DNA of 24,884 nt from JBBAFS01 sp041655255 (GTDB lineage: Bacteria > Spirochaetota > Spirochaetia > Sphaerochaetales > Sphaerochaetaceae): contig JBBAFS010000021.1 of NCBI GenBank assembly GCA_041655255.1, forward strand, positions 1 to 24,884. Direction: 5' to 3'. Both the position numbers and the translations under genes were made by a program. A model generated the notes under the pieces. That model was not told where the DNA came from and did not search any database. It saw nothing but the letters and a program-made list of their open reading frames with translations. The stretch's first letter is position 1. Every line of letters begins with the position of its first letter. Shown one piece after another: positions 1 through 9,240 of this stretch.

Positions 1-210
1 GCCTTAATTATTCATTCCCATAACACACTACGAGGGGGAACAGTTCTTGGTTATGGCGATCACCGTATTATTATGGCGATGGCTGTTGCTGGCTTACAAA
101 CCGATAGTGATCTCACAATCGAAGGTGTCGATGCCGTAGATGTAACCTTCCCCACCTTCTTTTCCCTTCTACACAGTATCTGTGATACACCACAAAAGGA
201 GCTCACATGA
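1..210 (+). CDS. aroA: 3-phosphoshikimate 1-carboxyvinyltransferase (EPSP synthase), C-terminal end only
   Basis: This is the last 69 codons of a frame that enters from the left edge and ends at TGA 208-210. The visible peptide has the C-terminal EPSP synthase signature: LGYGDHRIIMAMAVAGL (the DHR-x-AMA element that lines the shikimate-3-phosphate site), followed by a V-x-V-T-F-P-x-F-F block near the end. The enzyme transfers the enolpyruvyl group of PEP to shikimate-3-phosphate in the cytoplasmic chorismate pathway. The stop overlaps the next start as ATGA (207-210), so the aldolase gene downstream is very likely co-transcribed and translationally coupled. Most of the protein lies outside the window, so nothing can be said about its start. 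Confidence 0.88.
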   Translation, partial: ALIIHSHNTLRGGTVLGYGDHRIIMAMAVAGLQTDSDLTIEGVDAVDVTFPTFFSLLHSICDTPQKELT

Positions 211-1235
211 ACAATGTTGATCTACGTAGCGATACCCTTACTATGCCAACCCCACATATGAGAGAGGCGATGGCACAAGCCGAAGTTGGTGATGATGTCT
301 ATTTAGAAGACCCCACTATAAACCGTCTTCAAGAGATGGGAGCCTCTTTGTTAGGTAAAGAGGCCGCCTTATTTGTCTCAAGTGGTTCAATGGGAAACTT
401 AATTCCATTGTATATCCAAGCGAATAAGGGACGTGAAGTATTAGCACATAAAGATGCCCACATCATCCACCACGAAGTGGGGGCTGTCAGTGGTATTGCC
501 TCAACTCTCCCCATTGGTTTAGATACCCCTAAAGGAATTCTCACATCTGAAGCGATTGAAGAGGCAATAAAGCCTGATCTCTATTTCATGACTAAAACAG
601 CTCTTATTGAGATAGAAAACTCTATTAATGGAATTTTCTATCCCAAAAAGAATTTAGACGAGATTCAAAAAGTTGCTACAAAGCACAACATTCCTATCCA
701 TATCGATGGAGCTCGGTTGTGGAATGCATCAATTGCTTCAAAGATGTCCCTCAAAGAGTTAGCTTCTTATGGAGATACAGTCACTGTGTGTCTCTCTAAA
801 GGGATGGGAGCTCCTGTAGGGAGCATTCTTGCTGGAACTCAGAAGTTTATTAACGAAGCACGAGTGGTTCGTAAAATGTTAGGTGGTGGAATGAGACATG
901 CGGGAATTTTAGCAGCTGCTGGAATCTACGCCATTGAACATAACTACGAAAGATTAGAAGTAGACCACGTTCGTGCATACACTATTGCCAAAGCTTTAAG
1001 TGAAACCTCATGGGCCTCGTTAGATATAGAAGATGTTCAAACGAATATGGTCTTTTTCTCAGTAGAGAACACCCCTGCACAAAAAGTGGTAGATGTCTTT
1101 GAGAAACACCATATCTTGTGTATGAATACCCATGCCAATGTGATTCGCTTGGTGACTCATCTGAATTTGAGTGACGAAGATATTGATTCTGTTGTAGAAG
1201 CAATAAGAACAATAAAAGAAGAAGAGTTTATGTGA
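207..1235 (+). CDS. ltaA: Low-specificity L-threonine / L-allo-threonine aldolase (PLP enzyme)
   Basis: The 342-residue product has the usual length for this fold-type I PLP family. The N-terminus has the characteristic D-L-R-S-D-T motif and the V-G-D-D-V-Y-x-E-D-P-T block. The PLP-binding lysine is K198 in CLSKGMGAPVGS, and the conserved H-I-D-G-A-R segment (about residues 165-170) holds the aspartate that contacts the cofactor ring. The expected reaction is cleavage of L-(allo-)threonine to glycine and acetaldehyde in the cytoplasm. The ATG overlaps the aroA stop, and a GGAG element at 198-201 gives a ribosome site six bases upstream. Its own stop overlaps the start of the next gene. The family assignment is firm; the preference for threo or allo substrate is not visible. 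Confidence 0.9.
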   Translation: MNNVDLRSDTLTMPTPHMREAMAQAEVGDDVYLEDPTINRLQEMGASLLGKEAALFVSSGSMGNLIPLYIQANKGREVLAHKDAHIIHHEVGAVSGIASTLPIGLDTPKGILTSEAIEEAIKPDLYFMTKTALIEIENSINGIFYPKKNLDEIQKVATKHNIPIHIDGARLWNASIASKMSLKELASYGDTVTVCLSKGMGAPVGSILAGTQKFINEARVVRKMLGGGMRHAGILAAAGIYAIEHNYERLEVDHVRAYTIAKALSETSWASLDIEDVQTNMVFFSVENTPAQKVVDVFEKHHILCMNTHANVIRLVTHLNLSDEDIDSVVEAIRTIKEEEFM

Positions 1236-2014
1236 TGAGACGTATTGCTCTCTACTTTAGTGGTAGTGGGAATTCTAAAACTCTTGCCTTTGATCTTTGT
1301 AGGGCTTTAGTGTGTGATCACACCTACTCGTTATTAGAGGTAGAAAAAGAGCCTTCTTTATTAGAAGGGACTCAGGAGTTAGTGTTAGTCTTCCCCGCTT
1401 ACTACTTTGCACCCCCTGTGAAAGTTGCCTCTTTTATCCTTTCAACCTTACAAGAATCACAGTTGAAATTAGATCTCCTACAAGTTGTTATAACCCATGG
1501 AGGGTTCCCCTCTTATAGTGGATACATCACTTCACGCCTATTATTAGAATCAGGATATGCTGCTACTTCCATTTCATATATTCAGATGGTCGATACCTTC
1601 GCTCCCCTATATAAAGCACCACCTCTTCATAAGCAAACAAAGATCCATTCAGATATTACTTCTCAGTTACACTCCCTCATTGAAAACCTCAAAGATCAAC
1701 ACTTTAGTTTTCCCCCCTTTAGGCCACTAAGTCGCCTAGTGTGGAATATCTATAGAAAAAGAGTATCTTCACCCTCTTCACACGATCACAAACTCAAAGT
1801 CACTGATCAGTGTAATGGGTGTGGAATATGTGCGAAGGTGTGTCCTGTAGAGAATATAGTGATGGTAGAAAACAAGCCCTCCTACCAAGGAGCGTGTACA
1901 TACTGCTTAGCGTGTTACCACCACTGTCCCCAAGAGGCGATTCGTTTTACCAGTAAGGTTCATCGCTCTTACTCTCAATACACTCCCCCAAAAACATTTT
2001 TTCCTCTAAGATAA
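1235..2014 (+). CDS. EFR1-type protein: flavodoxin-like domain plus two [4Fe-4S] clusters
   Basis: I chose the ATG at 1235 (TGATG overlap with the aldolase stop) over an in-frame GTG one codon earlier, giving 259 residues. The N-terminus (IALYFSGSGNSKTLA) is a flavodoxin phosphate-binding loop, and the first 160 residues follow the flavodoxin fold pattern. The C-terminal part has two ferredoxin motifs: C193-x2-C196-x2-C199-x3-C203-P and C221-x2-C224-x2-C227-x3-C231-P. That order matches the EFR1 family of flavodoxin-ferredoxin electron carriers common in anaerobes. It probably passes electrons between FMN and the iron-sulphur clusters in the cytoplasm; its partner is unknown. A C-S lyase gene follows after a 4-base gap, so the two are probably co-transcribed. 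Confidence 0.85.
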   Translation: MRRIALYFSGSGNSKTLAFDLCRALVCDHTYSLLEVEKEPSLLEGTQELVLVFPAYYFAPPVKVASFILSTLQESQLKLDLLQVVITHGGFPSYSGYITSRLLLESGYAATSISYIQMVDTFAPLYKAPPLHKQTKIHSDITSQLHSLIENLKDQHFSFPPFRPLSRLVWNIYRKRVSSPSSHDHKLKVTDQCNGCGICAKVCPVENIVMVENKPSYQGACTYCLACYHHCPQEAIRFTSKVHRSYSQYTPPKTFFPLR

Positions 2015-2018
2015 AGAG

Positions 2019-3263
2019 ATGAGAGATTATCCACTATTACAATATGTCGATCGAACACACTCTTTAGCAGTGAAATATGATAAAGATGCTATTGCACGAA
2101 TGTGTAATAACCCTGATGCATTCCCTTTTTGGGTTGCTGATACCGACTTCATGGTCCCCAAAGAGGTACAACAAGCTCTTTATCATCAAGCTCACCACGG
2201 AGTATTAGGGTATCCAAAGCCTTCTAAGATGGGTGAGTTATTTACCCAGTGGGTTTTAAAGCGACATAATTGGAGCATTGACCCATCAGAGGTGATTCTC
2301 TCTTCAGGGATGCTTCACTCAGTGGCGACTTTAGTAGAAATCTTAAGTAACAAAGGTGATGCAGTTATTCTCCCCACCCCCGCATATAAGCCATTTGTGA
2401 CGTTGTTACAACACTTAGAGCGGACAATTATCCCATGGCCGATGGTGTATGATAACAAAGCCTACCACTACACTTTAGATACAGATCTTCTAGAGACATT
2501 GATTGTAAAACACGCTTCGCCACTACTCTTATTTTGCTCTCCACATAACCCTACGGGAAGAGTGTTTACTTCTTTAGAATTAAGTGATGTCTCTCGTGTA
2601 TTACAAAGACACGCAACAAAAGTTATTAGTGATGAAATTCATGCCGATTTAGTTCACCTTCATCACACCCATATCCCTTTTGAGAAGGTGGCTAGGAAGA
2701 TGGGTGTTGAGTGTGCAACCTGCTTTTCTCCCTCTAAGACATTTAATATTCCAGGGGAGCATATCTCTTTTGTCCATTTCAATAACAAAGAGCACCAAAG
2801 AGCATTTCAACACAAAGTGGATTCTTTCTACTTTAAAGTGGGGCTTCTTGCTACTGAAATGACGCATGCTGCATATACCCATGGGGGTCCGTGGTTAGAT
2901 CAATTGCGTAGTTATATCACCACAACTGCATCGTATCTCAAAAGAGAGCTCGCTCCTTTAGAGTTTGTCCTTCCTGAGGCCTCGTTCATTGGACTGATTG
3001 ATTGCTCTTCTTTGTACGAAGATGTACAACACGATGCATCTCTTTACCCCGAAGTGTATGATCCGCGCTTAGGAGTTGAGGGAGGGTTACTCTCTCGCTT
3101 CTTTGGGCAACGAGCTAACATTGCAATGAATGATGGATCTTGGTTTGGTCCACAGTATGATCGCTTTGTCCGATTCAACTTTGGAACAAGTAAAGAGAAC
3201 ATTGAGTATGCCGTTACACAACTACACGCAGCAGTCGATTATCTATCGACACTACGAAGGTAA
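2019..3263 (+). CDS. MalY/PatB-family PLP-dependent C-S lyase (cystathionine beta-lyase type)
   Basis: This 414-residue fold-type I aminotransferase-like protein begins with the MalY/PatB hallmark D-R-x-x-S-L-x-V-K-Y-D and has F-W-V-A-D-T-D-F soon after, which is where MalY proteins contact substrate and cofactor. The PLP lysine is K240 in SPSKTFNIPG, and S-P-H-N-P-T-G-R is the conserved Asn/Pro loop. The expected reaction is alpha,beta-elimination of cystathionine or cysteine conjugates to a thiol, pyruvate and ammonia. It is slightly longer than typical 390-residue MalY proteins. The gene lies 4 bases after the EFR1 gene, and its last 25 bases overlap the 3' end of addA on the other strand. 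Substrate cannot be told from sequence alone. Confidence 0.88.
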   Translation: MRDYPLLQYVDRTHSLAVKYDKDAIARMCNNPDAFPFWVADTDFMVPKEVQQALYHQAHHGVLGYPKPSKMGELFTQWVLKRHNWSIDPSEVILSSGMLHSVATLVEILSNKGDAVILPTPAYKPFVTLLQHLERTIIPWPMVYDNKAYHYTLDTDLLETLIVKHASPLLLFCSPHNPTGRVFTSLELSDVSRVLQRHATKVISDEIHADLVHLHHTHIPFEKVARKMGVECATCFSPSKTFNIPGEHISFVHFNNKEHQRAFQHKVDSFYFKVGLLATEMTHAAYTHGGPWLDQLRSYITTTASYLKRELAPLEFVLPEASFIGLIDCSSLYEDVQHDASLYPEVYDPRLGVEGGLLSRFFGQRANIAMNDGSWFGPQYDRFVRFNFGTSKENIEYAVTQLHAAVDYLSTLRR

Positions 3264-6200
3264 CACACTCTTGTATTCACTTTTTGGTCATAGAGCTTAT
3301 GTGCTGCCTCTTGATACAGTGCCAATTGTGTATGATGTCGCTCTTTTTCAATCGTCGCATCAGTTTTAAAATCGATTATCTCGATATGAGAATCGTAGCG
3401 AATAAGAAGATCGATGACTCCATTAAGAATAATTTCAGAGCCTTGATGATTATGGCGTAAGCTAAAAGGAATCTCACTTTCAATCACTCGGGGGCGAGCT
3501 TGTAAAAGTGAGTGAAGTACGTGTGAGTGGGTAAAATTCTCTACTAAAGAGATTACTCCACTTACTAAGACTTTTTTCTCTTTTTGAGATAGGCCAAGGT
3601 GTTCTAATTCGGAAGGAATAAGAGAAAGAGCGGTCGATTCATCAATAGAAACATCACTAAGAGAAGAGCCATAGTGGTTAATAACCCACTCTAAAGCTGC
3701 ATGAGTCCATGTTCCAAATAGAGCTTCAAAGCCGAGGCGGTTAATAATCTCATCACTTGGTAGAGTCGGTAATGGGATTGCCTCTTGTTCACTCTCAGGT
3801 GGAATATATGTGTTAATCCACTCAGTTACCCCATACACATCATGTGTGACTCTTAATTGCTCTTTGGGGTGAGCGTAAATCTCTTCCATCTGCTTAAGAT
3901 GTGAAGAGACTTCGTTATGTGAGACTGAAATAAAGAGATCACTTTCATACGAAGTGGGAATGTCTACTATCTTCATATGAGAAGTTAAAGAGCTTGCCTC
4001 ATTAAAAGCGTTAGTGTAATACCCAAGGAGGTTAAAAAAGGTAGTGCCTCTATGTTCTTCTTTAATTTTTGAATCATCACCAACACCCATAAATAACAGA
4101 TGGTGTTGAGCTCGAGTGAGAGCTACGTAGAATAACCGTTTTAACTCAGCTAACTCTTTATCTCGTATCTCCTCTTTTTGAGCTTCATAAAAGAGATTCC
4201 GTACTGGTGTTTTATAAGGGGTGTAATTAAAGCTCAATAGCCCCCCCTCATAATCGTAGGAGGGAGTCACTAGTGGTCTTACTGATGTCCCCATACTTGC
4301 GACAATGACAATGGGGAACTCTAACCCTTTTGATTTATGAATTGTTAGTAATCTTACTCCCGGTAGATCAGCTTGCAAGGGTTCTACCTCATCAAGGCGT
4401 TCTCGCTTGCCTAAGAGTGGACGCACATAGGCTAAAAAATCGACCAAAGATTTCCCTTTTTGATCAAACTGGATAGCTAATTCATAGATGTAATCAAAGT
4501 GTTCGATATATGGGTGATACAGTGAGTGACGTAACAGGTAGTACTTATACCCACCTTCATTAAAAAGAAAGTCAATTAATGTGCTGATAGATTCACTTTG
4601 TGCCAATAAAGACAACTGGTGATACACATCCACCACCTGTTGGTATTTGATAATATCTTCGCTCTCCCAATGAGTGTTGTCGTACTGCTCAAAAGGATTT
4701 ATCCCACTTTCAGTTAACTCAAGTAGTGCATCATCTGAAAGGTGGCAAAACGGACTACGTAAGACTGTTGCAAAACTAAGACGATCATCGTTGTGGATAA
4801 CAAGTTCTAAAAAATGGACAATGTCATTAAGTGGTGCTTCTAAAAAGAGCGATTGAATCGTCGATACGTTGTACGGAATACCTTTAAGACGAAGTGCTTT
4901 TTCATAGTGCATTTGGTTGGTGGTCGATCGATACAACACGGCAATATCTTGGTAGGTGGGACGACGTAAGGTGCCATCTTCATTGGCAATGAGATAATCA
5001 TCTCCCTCTACCATCTTTGAGATGGTGTTTGCAAGATGAACTGCTTCACTTTGTGTATCACTTGCTAGGTGATCTTCTCTCTCTTTTGTCTTCTCTTTGA
5101 GATGGTACTCAATGCGGGTAGTTACACTACTAGGACTCTGTTTTGCTTTAAGGGGCTCAAACTCAGCTTCATAGAGGTGTTCAGCATCCCCCATAATAGG
5201 TTCAAATACGTTGTTATAAAAATGGACAAGTTGTTGTTCACTACGGTAGTTCGTCGCTAAGTTGATTCTTTTTCCACCTGAGAGTTCTACTTCATCTAAC
5301 AGTGCATTAAAGACACTCACATCGGCGCCACGGAATCGGTAAATTGATTGTTTTTGATCTCCTACAAAAAAGAGTTTATCGTGTTCGATCTCCTTTGCTG
5401 ATGGGACTCCTTGTACATCGAGGCCCTCTTTTTGAGCAAGTAAAAAGAGAATCTCTTTTTGTAGTAAGTCGGTATCTTGAAACTCATCGATCATAATAAA
5501 GCGGAACTTTTGTTGGTAATACCGTCTTAAGTTTGTATGAGAGATGAGAATATCATGTGCCATGTGGGCAACATCTTTAAAACTGAGAACTCCTTTCTCT
5601 TTTTTCCGTTTAAGATAGAGTTCTCTCAAAAGTTCAAAGACATCAAATGCCGACTCTAAAGAAGATGTATCATTAAGTCCAATAAGAGATGAGACCAAAG
5701 GTCCTACTAATGTAGAGCGTATAACTTCAGCATACTCGTTGTACTGATCTTTATAATCACTTTTAGATCGAGCTTTATGCATCTTCATAAGTGGTTCAAT
5801 AGCTTGTGTCATCAGTGGGTAGTTAGTGAACTGTAAGATCTCATCTCGATGTGTAAGATAGTGTTCAAACAGTGGTTTATTGGTTTCTAAGGTTTTTTCA
5901 TTACCCTCTACTGAAGAGAGAAACATCACCATCTGATCTAATTGAGAGAGACTGTTACGAGCAATGCTCTCTAATGATGAGATTAATGAAGTAGAGAGGT
6001 GAGTTTTATCAAAGGAGGAACTGAGGTAAAACTCTTTTGTAGCCATCTCTACAAACAAATCTGTTATAAGAGTTTCAGGTGAATAAAGACTACTGAGAAA
6101 TAAAAACCCAGGGTGGTCTTTGAATTGACGGCACACTTCAAAGGCAACTTCTTCAGCTAACTCTTTATTGAGTTGATCGTCCATTTCAAAGGTGGGACTG

Positions 6201-6565
6201 AGGCCATAACGTAGAGGGTCACTAGAGACAACACGGTAACAAAATGAGTCAATTGTTGTGATTGTAGCCTCAGCGAGATTAAGAAGTTCTTGGTGTATGA
6301 GTGGTTCATCTTCATATAAGCGTAGCTTCTCTTCAATTTTCTCAAACATCTGTGTTGCTGCTAGGCGGGTAAATGTGAGAGTGAGAATCTCATCGGCGTG
6401 TGCTTGTTGACTCAGTACCAAATAGAGGAATCTATTAGAGAGGACAGTAGTCTTTCCCGAGCCTGCCCCTGCTGTGACTACACAGTTGGTATCACAATAG
6501 ATAGCCTCTTTTTGAAACTCATCGAGAAAATTAATGCTCTGTTCAAAACGCTTTAGATCAATCAT
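3239..6565 (-). CDS. addA: AddA/RecB-like ATP-dependent helicase-nuclease subunit
   Basis: The 1108-residue UvrD-type SF1 helicase has a C-terminal PD-(D/E)XK nuclease. Motifs appear in order: Walker A AGAGSGKT (32-39), LTFTRLAA (Ia), IMIDEFQDTD (II), VGDQKQSIYRFRGAD (III), NYRSEQQLV (IV), LTIHKSKGLEFP (V) and LFYVALTRA (VI). The nuclease core is near the end, with G-V-I-D-L followed by I-I-D-F-K-T-D (D1065, K1067) and a closing Q-L-A-L-Y motif. With AddB it should unwind and resect double-strand ends for RecA-dependent repair. The ATG overlaps the addB stop by 4 bases, so the subunits are translationally coupled. B. subtilis AddA is somewhat longer (about 1230 residues). The 3' end overlaps malY/patB by 25 bases. 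Confidence 0.9.
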   Translation of the reverse strand: MIDLKRFEQSINFLDEFQKEAIYCDTNCVVTAGAGSGKTTVLSNRFLYLVLSQQAHADEILTLTFTRLAATQMFEKIEEKLRLYEDEPLIHQELLNLAEATITTIDSFCYRVVSSDPLRYGLSPTFEMDDQLNKELAEEVAFEVCRQFKDHPGFLFLSSLYSPETLITDLFVEMATKEFYLSSSFDKTHLSTSLISSLESIARNSLSQLDQMVMFLSSVEGNEKTLETNKPLFEHYLTHRDEILQFTNYPLMTQAIEPLMKMHKARSKSDYKDQYNEYAEVIRSTLVGPLVSSLIGLNDTSSLESAFDVFELLRELYLKRKKEKGVLSFKDVAHMAHDILISHTNLRRYYQQKFRFIMIDEFQDTDLLQKEILFLLAQKEGLDVQGVPSAKEIEHDKLFFVGDQKQSIYRFRGADVSVFNALLDEVELSGGKRINLATNYRSEQQLVHFYNNVFEPIMGDAEHLYEAEFEPLKAKQSPSSVTTRIEYHLKEKTKEREDHLASDTQSEAVHLANTISKMVEGDDYLIANEDGTLRRPTYQDIAVLYRSTTNQMHYEKALRLKGIPYNVSTIQSLFLEAPLNDIVHFLELVIHNDDRLSFATVLRSPFCHLSDDALLELTESGINPFEQYDNTHWESEDIIKYQQVVDVYHQLSLLAQSESISTLIDFLFNEGGYKYYLLRHSLYHPYIEHFDYIYELAIQFDQKGKSLVDFLAYVRPLLGKRERLDEVEPLQADLPGVRLLTIHKSKGLEFPIVIVASMGTSVRPLVTPSYDYEGGLLSFNYTPYKTPVRNLFYEAQKEEIRDKELAELKRLFYVALTRAQHHLLFMGVGDDSKIKEEHRGTTFFNLLGYYTNAFNEASSLTSHMKIVDIPTSYESDLFISVSHNEVSSHLKQMEEIYAHPKEQLRVTHDVYGVTEWINTYIPPESEQEAIPLPTLPSDEIINRLGFEALFGTWTHAALEWVINHYGSSLSDVSIDESTALSLIPSELEHLGLSQKEKKVLVSGVISLVENFTHSHVLHSLLQARPRVIESEIPFSLRHNHQGSEIILNGVIDLLIRYDSHIEIIDFKTDATIEKERHHTQLALYQEAAHKLYDQKVNTRVCYLRSVDR

Positions 6566-9201
6566 ATTAGTGAATACCTCCTACGACATAATGGGCGGTA
6601 ATCACAATACTGACACGCACTATCAGAAGGAGTAGCCCCTAAAGCTCCTTGATGAAATGAACTTACCATCATCACAGCATCTTGTTCAAAGATCTCAATG
6701 AGTCGATCTCGCTCTTCTAATGAGTCTTGATTCCACAGTGATACATACTCCCCTTTTTCAATGTTGTAAAAAGCAGCGTCAGTGACCTCTTTGGATTCAC
6801 TATCACGAAGCAATTTGGCATAAAGGATTAATTGATGTGATGGAAGAGTATCACTTTTTTTATAGGCACTTTTTGCAACAGTGTAGTTCTTTTTATAATC
6901 AATTACCGCTGTGTGATGTTCACTATCTTCACTCATACGGTCGATTCGACCTATGAGGATGTAACCATTGTCGGGGTACTCTCTCTCCTCTTTGGCTTCA
7001 AAGGCGATACTCGTATACCCATCAAACGTCTCTCCTTCAGCTGTAATAATCGCCTCGAGATTTGAAAAGTGTCTTTTTTTAATGTAGTTCATGGCAAACG
7101 GCAGTGGGGCACTGACCGAGGATTCATACTCTTTGAGCACTTGGTGTAATAATTGGTGAAATACTTCTAAGTATTCAGAGCTCTTTTCCTGATGAAAAGG
7201 ACCACTGAGGTGAGAGAAAAACCTCTCCAAAAGTGAGTGTTGAGCTGATCCTATAGCAGCGTGATCTTCTAAGAGATAATCGTAGGTTTGTTTACGTAGT
7301 TTATAGACATACTGGGAAGCCCACTTAAAGGGGCATGCAAAAAATGCATCCATTTGAGTCGATGAGAGTCGAGCTAAGCCTCTTTCATCGGTGATGATAT
7401 GGTTGTAAGCCATACGTGTTTTTAACGAGGCTGTGTCGATTCTAGGAGGGCTAAAGGCAGTACGTTTCCCCTTCTTAAAAGTGTTTGCTATAGCGGGTGT
7501 TGGTGTAAATGAGTAAGAGGGAGTCCTCCATGCCTCTTTTTCTTGATCGAATAACGATCGAGGAACATAATCTACTTTTTCAATCTCTCCACTTCTCATA
7601 AAATAGGGGTGAACAAGTGAACTAGAAGAACCAAATGATTCACTAGCATAAGAAAATTCAACGCTCTTTCCACAACTTTGGTAGTGTGAGAAAAAAAGAT
7701 CACTTGCTTCTTGTGTTAATGTACCTCCCCATTGATACTCACTTAACAGTGCTAACTTTTTTGCTTCAATGCTTGTTGCTTCAATAGTACATCCCATCAC
7801 AAAGTGGTACAGAGGAGATATCCCTACCGATGTAGTGTATGGATAAAGATGAATACCCCCCTTTGTATGTTGAGGAGCATAATTCACTGATTGTAGTAGT
7901 TGTACAAACAGTGAATAGAGTGAAGAGACTTCATCAAGTTCTACTAAAGAGAGTGCCTCTTGTAGGGGGCCAAGTTGAGCTAATGAGTAGGTAAACACAT
8001 CGAGTTGATTACCTTCCCACTGATCTTCTTCACATAAAAAGGAGATGAGCGTAAAGAGGTGAGTTTGCATCTCTTTAAAGGTGGAAGAGTTTACTAACCT
8101 TATGAGATAAGAGCGAAATGTGTTATACCAATGAAACAGTTGCCTGTTAGAGAGACCAAGACGAGTGAGCCATTGATCTTCGCTTTCAATAAGGTTCCCC
8201 TCTTTAATACCTAACTCGGCTCCCTTTTTACACAAGCGCAAGTGCATCGCTCGATCTTTAAATCCAAGACGTGGATCTAATAATAATCTTCTCACCGATT
8301 CAAAAGAAAAACTTTGTGCTACCACATCTGAAAGAAGAGAGAAAAACTTCCCTCCTGCGTAAGTTTCTACAGGACGAGACTCCACCACTTGTAAAGGGAT
8401 CTCTTCTTTACGTGCCTCTAATTCGATATATTCACGAATACTTTTAATATCTCCAGCTGTAATAACTATCTCTTTAGAAGGGACTCCTTGTTCTAATAAA
8501 GAGCGAATTTTTACCAAAATAGAACGACTTTCCATCAACTCATTTTCATACGACAAGATACTACTAGCTCTCTCTTCTTTATCTTCGTAATAGACATGGA
8601 TGTAAGAAGGGAGATTCTTAAGTAAGGTAAAGCGGTGAAACAATTTCCCTACTTCAGGGAAAAAGATGTGGTATTGAATGTCACTATCTTGAGGAAGGTG
8701 TGTAGTAGATAATGGTAGAATATCATAATCGACTAACTCTTTTTTTTCTAAAAAAGAGGTGTATGCACCAACAATGAGTTCAACATCACTGAGGTACTCT
8801 TTGGGAATCTTATTATACGAATCTGCATCTAAGTGTTGTAACAACCTCAGATCTTCATATGAACGAATCAGTTCTAATAAGGAGAAGAGGAAGTTTGTCC
8901 TCTCTCCCTCTTCGTTGGGGTATACAAACCACTTGAGGTGTTCAGAGCTTTCACTTTGTAAAAAGGTGTGAAAAAAGAGATGTTTTGTTATTGGATGAAT
9001 CTCTTTTTTCTCAGTAGGTGGATACAAAACACGAAGAAAAGAGTCCCAAGGTAAGAGTTTATCTGATCGAATCACCCCTTTTTCACTGAGGCGAGTATAG
9101 CGCTCTTTCCAAAACTGCAATGATGTCTGAGTTGGAAATACAGAAATCACACCATCTTGTTCTAAAGATTCAAAGATCGAACTCTCAAGGGTATTGTTCA
9201 T
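6562..9201 (-). CDS. addB: AddB/RexB-like helicase-nuclease subunit with iron-sulphur nuclease domain
   Basis: I start this at ATG 9201 (879 residues), 17 codons inside the longest open frame, because the longer form would run into the divergent CPBP gene and has no ribosome site. The C-terminal nuclease has the AddB iron staple: C623 (FFACPFKW) and C863-x2-C866-x5-C872 (CQYCDYRPLC), bracketing a PD-(D/E)XK core I-D-Y-K-K (D768, K770). The N-terminus has no Walker A: the usual G-x-A-G-x-G-K-T is replaced by a V-F-P-T-Q-T-type segment. That resembles RexB-like subunits in which ATP binding is lost. It is shorter than B. subtilis AddB (about 1160 residues). It probably supplies one strand's nuclease activity and the recombination-hotspot scanning surface. 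Confidence 0.85.
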   Translation of the reverse strand: MNNTLESSIFESLEQDGVISVFPTQTSLQFWKERYTRLSEKGVIRSDKLLPWDSFLRVLYPPTEKKEIHPITKHLFFHTFLQSESSEHLKWFVYPNEEGERTNFLFSLLELIRSYEDLRLLQHLDADSYNKIPKEYLSDVELIVGAYTSFLEKKELVDYDILPLSTTHLPQDSDIQYHIFFPEVGKLFHRFTLLKNLPSYIHVYYEDKEERASSILSYENELMESRSILVKIRSLLEQGVPSKEIVITAGDIKSIREYIELEARKEEIPLQVVESRPVETYAGGKFFSLLSDVVAQSFSFESVRRLLLDPRLGFKDRAMHLRLCKKGAELGIKEGNLIESEDQWLTRLGLSNRQLFHWYNTFRSYLIRLVNSSTFKEMQTHLFTLISFLCEEDQWEGNQLDVFTYSLAQLGPLQEALSLVELDEVSSLYSLFVQLLQSVNYAPQHTKGGIHLYPYTTSVGISPLYHFVMGCTIEATSIEAKKLALLSEYQWGGTLTQEASDLFFSHYQSCGKSVEFSYASESFGSSSSLVHPYFMRSGEIEKVDYVPRSLFDQEKEAWRTPSYSFTPTPAIANTFKKGKRTAFSPPRIDTASLKTRMAYNHIITDERGLARLSSTQMDAFFACPFKWASQYVYKLRKQTYDYLLEDHAAIGSAQHSLLERFFSHLSGPFHQEKSSEYLEVFHQLLHQVLKEYESSVSAPLPFAMNYIKKRHFSNLEAIITAEGETFDGYTSIAFEAKEEREYPDNGYILIGRIDRMSEDSEHHTAVIDYKKNYTVAKSAYKKSDTLPSHQLILYAKLLRDSESKEVTDAAFYNIEKGEYVSLWNQDSLEERDRLIEIFEQDAVMMVSSFHQGALGATPSDSACQYCDYRPLCRRRYSLI

Positions 9202-9208
9202 GGCATCT

Positions 9209-9236
9209 AATATAACATTAATGCTACTATACTCAA
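9209..9236 (-). promoter_or_regulatory. Candidate promoter of addB-addA
   Basis: Read on the minus strand, TTGAGT (9236-9231) is followed after 16 bp by TATATT (9214-9209). The expected transcription start falls at about 9202, directly before the addB ATG at 9201, and no Shine-Dalgarno sequence is present. On the plus strand, a TATACT at 9228-9233 overlaps this -35 region and sits 7 bp before the CPBP start, but it has no good -35 box. Confidence 0.4.
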
Positions 9237-9240
9237 AGAG

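Noticed and set aside
8740..8747. T8 tract inside addB as a phase-variation switch
   Set aside because: Encodes ordinary Lys-Lys codons in an AT-rich gene with an intact frame; eight bases is within background for this composition.
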